Assembly: GCA_964653285.1 (NCBI GenBank)
Contig: CAZZEX010000126.1
Span: 1-12,421 of the forward strand
Reading direction: 5' to 3'
DNA: 12,421 nucleotides
Source of the DNA: CAZZEX01 sp964653285
GTDB taxonomy: Bacteria; Chloroflexota; Anaerolineae; B4-G1
Of the stretch, positions 7,840 through 12,421 are shown in pieces. Within the stretch, counting starts at the first letter, position 1. Each line of letters opens with the position of its first letter. Below the pieces are notes generated by a model. The model saw nothing but the letters and a program-made list of their open reading frames with translations, was not told the origin of the DNA and searched no databases. A program made the position numbers and the translations under genes.

Positions 7840-8222
7840 ATCACCCCGAATCTTGCATCCAATGTGGCACCTGTGTCACCGTCTGCCCTGTGGAGATGGT
7901 GGGCGGCCACGCTATCGTCAGTTTCCTCGCCGACCCTGACGCCACTGACTACTCGGTGTGGCTGTGTACCTCCTGCTGGCGCTGTCAGGAGGCCTGCCCT
8001 GGAGAGGTGGACATCTACGGGCTGATGATGGAACAGCGCCGCGCAGTAAGCCTGCAGGCTCCTACCGGGTATCGGGCCGCCTTCGAAAGCGTCCTGGCCT
8101 GTGGCCTGGCGCTGGAGGTCCCACAGGGAGAACTCGACCAGGTGCGGGCCGCCTGGGGATTGGAACCGGTCAGGCTGCCACCGCCAGGCCTCGCCCGGGC
8201 CCTCCTTTGTGCCGACGAATGA
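7836..8222 (+). CDS. hdrC: HdrC-like 4Fe-4S dicluster protein
   Basis: A 128-residue ferredoxin-like subunit that passes electrons through two cubane [4Fe-4S] clusters to HdrB. The two cluster motifs are complete: C7-x-x-C10-x-x-C13-x-x-x-C17-P and C44-x-x-C47-x-x-C50-x-x-x-C54-P, followed by EVDIYGLMMEQRR, as in HdrC. It is soluble, with no membrane helix, and somewhat shorter than many HdrC proteins. The ATG at 7836 overlaps the hdrB stop as ATGA, with GGGAGGG nine bases before it; a GTG at 7830 is the alternative. The tight overlap shows one operon with hdrB. The C-terminal 60 residues are ordinary and not diagnostic. Confidence 0.88.
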   Translation: MNHPESCIQCGTCVTVCPVEMVGGHAIVSFLADPDATDYSVWLCTSCWRCQEACPGEVDIYGLMMEQRRAVSLQAPTGYRAAFESVLACGLALEVPQGELDQVRAAWGLEPVRLPPPGLARALLCADE

Positions 8223-8257
8223 AATGTGAGCCAGTTTCACCTGTCGCGACTTGTGCC

Positions 8258-8273
8258 CTTTTGACTTTTGACT
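8258..8273. repeat. Heptamer repeat CTTTTGA (2.3 copies)
   Basis: Sixteen bases of exact period seven in the gap between hdrC and the YihY-family gene. The repeat supplies the -35 hexamer (TTGACT) of the candidate promoter at 8261-8288. Confidence 0.6.
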
Positions 8274-8288
8274 GTCTGCGAGTAAAAT
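8261..8288 (+). promoter_or_regulatory. Candidate promoter of the YihY-family gene
   Basis: TTGACT (8261-8266), 16-base spacer, TAAAAT (8283-8288). Transcription would begin around 8295, only about five bases before the ATG at 8300, which itself has no Shine-Dalgarno sequence. Confidence 0.5.
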
Positions 8289-8299
8289 AAGTTCACACG

Positions 8300-9229
8300 A
8301 TGAGAACCGTTGGAAGCGAAAGCACTACGCCACCTATGATAGGCAATTCAAAGAAGAACCTCACCGATAAGATAAAAGGGTTTTATGATCGGGCCAATGA
8401 CCTTACCGGCGGTTCTTTAGCCGTCTTAGCTGACGCTATCCAGCGCTTCGGCGATGTCCGCGCGGCGGAAGCCACCGCCAGTATTGCCTATTACGCGGTC
8501 TTTTCTCTTTTTCCCTTATTGCTCGCCCTCATTGCCGGCGGGAGTTTTGTGCTGGAAAGCGAACAGGTCCAGCGGCAGGTGCTGGATTTTGTGGATGAAG
8601 CCTTCCCAGTCTCTCATTCGCTGATCGAAAGAAATATTCAAGTGGTTCTCAAACTGCGCGGAACAGTGAGATTGGTGGCGCTGATCGGTCTGGTATGGTC
8701 GGCCACAGGCGTTCTCACGGCTTTGGCACGCAACATCAACCGCGCCTGGCCAGAAGCCAAGCCGCGCGGCTTCCTGGAAGACCGCTTGATGGCCCTGGGG
8801 ATGGTCGGCGGCCTGGCAGTGCTGCTGGCCTTTTCATCAGTCTCAAACACTGTGCTCGACGTCTTGGCTCGATTTAGCGTGCCTCTGGGAGGGGGGCTTT
8901 CGATGTATGAAACCCCCTTGTGGACGATCTTATCGAGCGTAGTACCACGGCTGTTCGCATTTCTTGCGCTTCTGGGTCTGTATCGTTGGGTGCCAAACGC
9001 GAAGGTCAAGTGGTCGGAGGCTTTCTGGGGGGCGTTGGTGGCGGCCCTGGCGTGGGAAATCGCCACGAACGGTTTCACCTGGTACCTCAGCAGTGGGATC
9101 GTTCAATACGAGTTAGTGTATGGTTCCCTGGGAGCGGTTGTAGCCCTCATGTTATGGATATACATCATCGGGCTGATAACACTCTTTGGCGCGCACCTTA
9201 GCGCAGCAATCGCTCGACACACCCGGTGA
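8300..9229 (+). CDS. YihY/BrkB-family inner-membrane protein
   Basis: A 309-residue membrane protein of the YihY/virulence factor BrkB family, once misnamed ribonuclease BN. Function in most bacteria is unknown; transport or envelope roles have been suggested. Family signatures are clear: ATASIAYYAVFSLFPLLLALIAG (58-80, helix 1), LIGLVWSATGVLTALARNINRAW (128-150), and near the end ELVYGSLGAVVALMLWIYIIGLITLFGAHLSAA (271-303). Six hydrophobic helices are expected, with a soluble N-terminal head of about 55 residues. The ATG at 8300 is not supported by a ribosome site, and neither is the ATG at codon 13. The nearby promoter suggests a nearly leaderless message. It follows hdrC by 77 bp with its own promoter, so it is probably not functionally tied to hdrBC. 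Confidence 0.9.
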   Translation: MRTVGSESTTPPMIGNSKKNLTDKIKGFYDRANDLTGGSLAVLADAIQRFGDVRAAEATASIAYYAVFSLFPLLLALIAGGSFVLESEQVQRQVLDFVDEAFPVSHSLIERNIQVVLKLRGTVRLVALIGLVWSATGVLTALARNINRAWPEAKPRGFLEDRLMALGMVGGLAVLLAFSSVSNTVLDVLARFSVPLGGGLSMYETPLWTILSSVVPRLFAFLALLGLYRWVPNAKVKWSEAFWGALVAALAWEIATNGFTWYLSSGIVQYELVYGSLGAVVALMLWIYIIGLITLFGAHLSAAIARHTR

Positions 9230-9358
9230 AGCGAAGTGTGGTACACGGTAGACAGGGGGGCTGCGTAGATTTGGTTTTCACCTTACCGCATCGAAGAGGG
9301 GGTACGACTTCGCTGCTGACATCCTATGGGTGAGGCTGGAAGGAGCAGGCTGGGCGAC

Positions 9359-9388
9359 CGGTCGGGGGCGTCGTTTCGCCGCCGACCG
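9359..9388. repeat. Hairpin between yihY-like gene and sigma factor gene
   Basis: Outer arms CGGTCGG/CCGACCG and inner arms GGCG/CGCC pair perfectly, separated by one G-G mismatch, around a TCGTTT loop. It lies in the 216-bp gap before the sigma factor. With no T-run it is not a plain terminator; it may stabilise or regulate the sigma factor leader. Confidence 0.5.
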
Positions 9389-9445
9389 TATCAGACCCCG
9401 AATCAGGAAGACCGAAGACACATTGCTGGTATTTCACGGAATCCA

Positions 9446-10033
9446 ATGGACGAAGCGGCTCTTATCTCCGCCGCCCAGCAGGGCCAGGTAGACGCCTTCA
9501 ACGAGTTGGTGCTGGCCTACCAGCAGCAGGTCTATAACCTTGCCTATCGCATCATGGGCGACCCTGCCTCGGCGTCTGACGCCACTCAGGAAGCCTTCAT
9601 CTCCGCTTTCCAGAGCATCTCTCGCTTCCGTGGTGGCTCCTTTAAGTCCTACCTCCTGCGTATCGTCTCCAACGGTTGCTACGACGAACTGCGCCGCCGC
9701 AAGCGTCGCCCGACCACGTCGTTTGAGGATTTCGGCGAAGTGGACGAGGACGCCAATCCTGCAATGATCAACGGGCACGAGGGGCCGGAGGAGTACACGG
9801 AGCGACAGGAGATGGCCCACGTGGTCCAGGCCGGCATTGAGACGCTGCCCCCCGACCAGCGTATCACGCTGGTGCTGTCCGATGTGCAGGGACTGAGCTA
9901 CCAAGAGATCGCCGAGGCGACGGACGTATCGCTGGGAACGGTGAAATCGCGCCTGGCGCGGGCGCGGGGCAAGCTGCGCGATTACCTCCGCTCCCAGGGG
10001 GAACTTTTGCCCGCGCGGTATCGTCTTGAGTAA
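9446..10033 (+). CDS. ECF-type RNA polymerase sigma factor
   Basis: A 195-residue group 4 (extracytoplasmic function) sigma factor, which directs RNA polymerase to stress- or envelope-response promoters. Region 2 is at about residues 15-90 (DAFNELVLAYQQQVYNLAYRIMGD, DATQEAFISAF, then SYLLRIVSNGCYDELRRRKRR). Region 4 is at about 135-185 (LPPDQRITLVLSDVQGLSY, EIAEATDVSLGTVKSRLARARGKLRDYL), a complete helix-turn-helix. A loosely conserved acidic linker joins them. I chose the ATG at 9446 because the family begins MDEAALISAAQQG; the frame is open to an ATG at 9326, but those 40 residues are basic and unlike the family. It is followed after 95 bp by a membrane protein that is probably its anti-sigma factor, the classic arrangement for this class. 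Confidence 0.94.
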   Translation: MDEAALISAAQQGQVDAFNELVLAYQQQVYNLAYRIMGDPASASDATQEAFISAFQSISRFRGGSFKSYLLRIVSNGCYDELRRRKRRPTTSFEDFGEVDEDANPAMINGHEGPEEYTERQEMAHVVQAGIETLPPDQRITLVLSDVQGLSYQEIAEATDVSLGTVKSRLARARGKLRDYLRSQGELLPARYRLE

Positions 10034-10039
10034 AGGGGC

Positions 10040-10100
10040 GAGAAGCAGGAGGCAGGAAGCAAGGAGGCAAGGAAGCAGGAAGCAAGGAAGCAAGGACGAG
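10040..10100. repeat. Purine-rich GCAAGGAA-type repeat
   Basis: The gap between the sigma factor and its partner is almost pure A/G with C, built from degenerate 7-8-base units (GCAAGGAG, GCAAGGAA, GCAGGAA, GCAAGGAA, GCAAGGAC). One strand is strongly purine-rich, and the repeated GGAG/AGGA could offer many ribosome-like sites. Confidence 0.65.
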
Positions 10101-10128
10101 GGGCAAGCGTAAGTTCAGGGGAATGACG

Positions 10129-11214
10129 ATGGGATTGTTCACACGACGAACGGGGGAACGAGAGCGGCGGGACGAGCTGCTTTCGGCATACCTGGATGGT
10201 CAACTGGGCACCGGAGAGCGGGCACGCCTGGAGGCGCAACTGGCAACAGACCCGGCGCTGCGAGCCGAATTGGAGGCGCTGCGCCATACCGTGGCGCTGG
10301 TGCGCGACCTGCCCCAGGTTCCTATCCCGTGCAACTTCATCCTGCTGCGGACGGTGGGGGTGCGCCCGCGGCCCGCACTATCGGCACGATCCCGTCGCGC
10401 CTGGGCTGCTCCGTTGCTGACGGCAGCGACCGCCGTCGTCAGTCTCCTCTTCGTCGTCGTCCTGGCCGGCGACCTACTGCTTTCCGGTGTAGGCGGGCGG
10501 GCCTTCGCACCGGCAGCCCAACCGCTGATGGAGACCGAGGCCCCACGGGTGGCACTGGAGCCCTCGCCGGGCAGCGAAGAAGTCGTGGCCCAGGTCGAGG
10601 TCGAGAAGGTGGTGCCCGCTGCCACCCCGCTCCCGACAGTGGCGGAGGTCCCGCTCGAAGCGGTGGCTTCAGCCACCGCCGAGGCGGAGCACTACGCTGT
10701 GGAGACGCCAGAAGATATAGTAGCCACCGTGCCGGTGGAGGGTGACGGCCTGATTGAGGAACCCGCTGCCCCGGCACTGACCTCTAGCCCGCCCGTGGCG
10801 GAGGAAGCCGTTGCAGCCCCGGCCGCTCCAGCGACGCCAGAAGGTGTGGCAGCCACCATGCTGGCGGGGGGCGGTGGCCCGATCGAGGAATCCGCTGCCC
10901 TGGCACCGAGCCCTGGCCCGATTGTAGGGGGGGAAGCCGCTGCAGCCCCAACCGCCCTGGCGACGGCTACAGTGATGCCGGAGAGAGGCATGGGCAGCGC
11001 GGAGCCCACTCCGAGTGAGGTGGGCGAAGCCGCCCCCCGGGTGGTCGGGGGGGAAGAGCCAGAGACAGCGGAAGGTGGGCCGGGTGCGCCGGAGAGTGAA
11101 GTTGCCGAACTCGCTACGATCTCGCCGTGGCAGGCACCGGAAGTCATCCTGGGCCTGACCGCCCTGGGACTGGCGCTGGCCACCATATGGGCCTGGCGTG
11201 TCCGCCGCCAATGA
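10129..11214 (+). CDS. Probable membrane anti-sigma factor with long Ala/Pro/Glu linker
   Basis: A 361-residue protein likely to hold the preceding sigma factor inactive at the membrane until a signal arrives. The first 60 residues (LLSAYLDGQLGTGERARLEAQLATDPALRAELEAL) have the helical pattern of anti-sigma domains, but the zinc motif HxxxCxxC is absent. Then comes VPIPCNFILL, a VPxPxNFxL-type segment that I recall from Chloroflexota anti-sigma proteins. A first membrane helix lies at about 92-118 and a second at 339-356, close to the C-terminus, so the 220-residue Ala/Pro/Glu/Thr-rich stretch between them should be outside the cell. It contains a 43-residue tandem duplication. Two ATGs occur; the second (10129) sits six bases after AGGGGA, the first (10123) touches it, so I take the second. 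The role rests on domain pattern and position. Confidence 0.75.
   Translation: MGLFTRRTGERERRDELLSAYLDGQLGTGERARLEAQLATDPALRAELEALRHTVALVRDLPQVPIPCNFILLRTVGVRPRPALSARSRRAWAAPLLTAATAVVSLLFVVVLAGDLLLSGVGGRAFAPAAQPLMETEAPRVALEPSPGSEEVVAQVEVEKVVPAATPLPTVAEVPLEAVASATAEAEHYAVETPEDIVATVPVEGDGLIEEPAAPALTSSPPVAEEAVAAPAAPATPEGVAATMLAGGGGPIEESAALAPSPGPIVGGEAAAAPTALATATVMPERGMGSAEPTPSEVGEAAPRVVGGEEPETAEGGPGAPESEVAELATISPWQAPEVILGLTALGLALATIWAWRVRRQ
10702..10959. repeat. 129-bp tandem duplication inside the anti-sigma linker
   Basis: Two diverged copies (10702-10830 and 10831-10959) encode 43-residue units that begin ETPEDIVATV and ATPEGVAATM and share GLIEEPAA / GPIEESAA and AVAAPAAP / AAAAPTAL. The reading frame is kept. 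Confidence 0.7.
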
Positions 11215-11216
11215 AT

Positions 11217-11247
11217 AGCCGTTAACGGTGAGCCGTTAGCCGTTAGC
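11217..11247. repeat. Heptamer repeat AGCCGTT
   Basis: Successive seven-base steps read AGCCGTT, AACGGTG, AGCCGTT, AGCCGTT and then AGC. The first two units create the palindrome CCGTTAACGG (11219-11228). It fills the 58-bp gap between the anti-sigma gene and the Nudix gene. Confidence 0.65.
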
Positions 11248-11272
11248 GATTGGTGGATAGGGGGCCTCTTAC

Positions 11273-11785
11273 TTGTCGCGGGTACTTGAACTGAACTACT
11301 GCCCCTGTTGCGGTCACGCGCTCGAAGACCGGGAGGCCTTTGGGCGGGTGCGGCGCTTCTGCTCCGCCTGTGATCGGATCGTCTTCCACGATCACAAAGT
11401 CGCTGCCGGCGTACTCGTCGAGCACGGGGGCAAGGTGCTCCTCATCCGCCGGGCGCTGGGTCCGCGTAAGGGGTTCTGGTCCTTCCCCGCCGGCTTCGTC
11501 GAGTTTGACGAGCGCCCGGCCGAGGCCGCGGTGCGCGAGTGTCGCGAGGAGACCGGGCTGGAGGTCGAGATCACCGGCTTGCTCGACGTCATCGGGCCGG
11601 AACCCGATGGCGCGGCCAACATCGTCATCGTTTACTGGGCCCGGCTGGTGGGGGGTGAGCTAAAGGCCGATGACGACGCGGACAAGGTCGCCTTCTTCAG
11701 GCTCGACGAACTCCCGCCGTTTGCCTTCCGCGCCACACGGATCGCCCTTGATAGGTGGCGTGATTCCCAGTTGCGCTGCCTCTAG
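11273..11785 (+). CDS. Zinc-ribbon Nudix hydrolase
   Basis: A 170-residue cytosolic hydrolase that cleaves nucleoside diphosphates linked to another group; substrate not identifiable. An N-terminal zinc ribbon (C10-x-x-C13 and C30-x-x-C33, in YCPCCGHAL and RRFCSACDR) is followed by the Nudix domain. The Nudix box is complete: G74-x5-E80-x7-R88-E89-C-x-E92-E93-x-G95, with the hydrophobic position filled by Cys90. These glutamates bind the catalytic magnesium. The ribbon-plus-Nudix layout resembles NudC-like and ADP-ribose-type enzymes, but the NudC SQPWPFPQS motif is absent, so NAD/NADH pyrophosphatase is not claimed. The start is TTG at 11273, eight bases after AGGGGG; an in-frame TAG lies just upstream. 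Its last 126 bases overlap the convergent gene on the other strand. Confidence 0.9.
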   Translation: MSRVLELNYCPCCGHALEDREAFGRVRRFCSACDRIVFHDHKVAAGVLVEHGGKVLLIRRALGPRKGFWSFPAGFVEFDERPAEAAVRECREETGLEVEITGLLDVIGPEPDGAANIVIVYWARLVGGELKADDDADKVAFFRLDELPPFAFRATRIALDRWRDSQLRCL

Positions 11786-12346
11786 CACGGCAGGCACATC
11801 GGCGGCGCGAAACCGGCAGCCATTGATCATGATCTCCCGCCCGAGCCGCTCCCGCGATCCGTTGGCCAGCACGTGCAACAGATTGGTGCCGCCGGGGAAA
11901 GAGACGTCGAGCAGATTGACCTTGTTGCGCAAACTGACCCCACTGAAGTCTGTATAGCCAGCGAAGACGGTGTTGTGAACCACCATGCGCCCGTCGCTCT
12001 GAATATCCTGGCCCTCAAAGTCCCCCTCAAAGACACAGTCCTCGATCAGCAAACTGGAGTAGAAGTAGGCCCGCTTGAAATGAGCCATTACGATGCGACA
12101 GCCGACCAACTCCACCATCTCATAGAACGTGCGCCCCTCCAGATCGAGCCCGTCGAGAATGCAATGGCGCAGGATGATGGGCTGGTAGATGCCGCGCAGG
12201 TCCTCGCCGCAGAGCCAGCGACTCACGACCAGTGGGTCGAGGTCAAGCAGACCAGTGACCCGCGTGTCCTGAATAGATTCGCCGATGCTCAGGCGCGCAA
12301 GCACCTGAACGGGCGCTGTAACCTTCAATGTGGCTGCTAGTGACAT
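11660..12346 (-). CDS. Pentapeptide-repeat-like protein
   Basis: A 228-residue protein with irregular five-residue periodicity typical of right-handed quadrilateral beta-helices: units such as LDGLD LEGRT, CVFEG DFEGQ, TVFAG YTDFS GVSLR and GCRFR AAD occur between about residues 45 and 190. It has no signal peptide and no membrane helix, so it is probably cytosolic. Pentapeptide proteins can mimic DNA or act as scaffolds, but the repeats here are weak and no function is claimed. The ATG at 12346 is chosen, with GGGA six bases before it; a TTG at 12358 is possible. The last ~41 residues (GITPPIKGDPCGAEGKRR onward) are antisense to the Nudix gene and read as plain, charge-rich sequence, so this tail looks like read-through into DNA of the neighbour after loss of an original stop. 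Confidence 0.65.
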   Translation of the reverse strand: MSLAATLKVTAPVQVLARLSIGESIQDTRVTGLLDLDPLVVSRWLCGEDLRGIYQPIILRHCILDGLDLEGRTFYEMVELVGCRIVMAHFKRAYFYSSLLIEDCVFEGDFEGQDIQSDGRMVVHNTVFAGYTDFSGVSLRNKVNLLDVSFPGGTNLLHVLANGSRERLGREIMINGCRFRAADVPAVLEAAQLGITPPIKGDPCGAEGKRREFVEPEEGDLVRVVIGL

Positions 12347-12421
12347 CTCAAATCCCAAATCAATTTAGGACCTGTTCAAAAACAACTTCGTACTTTTACA
12401 ACCCAATCACGGTAATGCCAA

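Noticed and set aside
9326..9445. 40-residue N-terminal extension of the sigma factor
   Set aside because: Basic, family-unlike sequence over a hairpin-containing leader; the ATG at 9446 gives the normal family start.
9434..10093. 219-codon minus-strand frame over the sigma factor
   Set aside because: Antisense shadow; its start lies in the purine repeat, which reads as Leu/Pro/Cys-rich nonsense.
10040..10100. CRISPR-like spacing in the purine repeat
   Set aside because: Units are 7-8 bases without spacers, so it is a simple repeat, not an array.
10669..11211. Long minus-strand frames over the anti-sigma linker
   Set aside because: Open only because of the GC-rich repeated linker on the plus strand.

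Overview
The window is high in GC, densely coded and bacterial. The gene set points to a member of the Chloroflexota, most likely Anaerolineae-like. The pointers are an HdrB/HdrC pair outside a methanogen setting, an ECF sigma factor with a two-helix membrane partner carrying a VPxPxNFxL-type segment, a Pro/Glu-rich lipoprotein ending in an FYQEQMPANGW-type module, and short heptamer repeats in several gaps. This assignment is inference; there is no rRNA or other marker gene here.

Left part (1-5802, all genes on the minus strand). At the edge lies a truncated 42-residue ORF resembling DUF4258 behind a perfect consensus sigma-70 promoter. Next come an MFS transporter, fdhD (sulfur insertion into formate dehydrogenase) and tkt (transketolase). 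tkt and fdhD overlap by one base and form an operon, transcribed from a promoter at 4617-4645 that sits inside an inverted repeat. Its leader can form two hairpins with complementary 7-nt loops. Upstream of tkt is a lipoprotein gene with its own promoter and a terminator.

Middle part (5803-6996) is gene-poor. It holds a likely 31-residue single-pass membrane protein with a strong ribosome binding site, a 22-bp palindrome, an orphan plus-strand promoter followed by inverted repeats, and a decayed C-terminal piece of a group II intron reverse transcriptase/HNH protein ending about 20 bases before hdrB.

Right part (6997-11785, plus strand). hdrB and hdrC overlap (ATGA) and encode an iron-sulfur thiol/disulfide module without hdrA. 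They are followed by a YihY/BrkB-family membrane protein, an ECF sigma factor with its probable membrane anti-sigma factor, and a zinc-ribbon Nudix hydrolase. A pentapeptide-repeat-like gene on the minus strand converges on the Nudix gene and overlaps it by 126 bp.

Functionally, fdhD plus hdrBC hint at formate- or ferredoxin-linked Hdr electron transfer, but neither a formate dehydrogenase nor HdrA lies in the window. No clear new multi-gene defence or metabolic system is visible. The most unusual signals are the leader hairpins of tkt-fdhD, the small membrane protein, the structured orphan promoter region upstream of hdrBC, and the heptamer/octamer repeats in four gaps.
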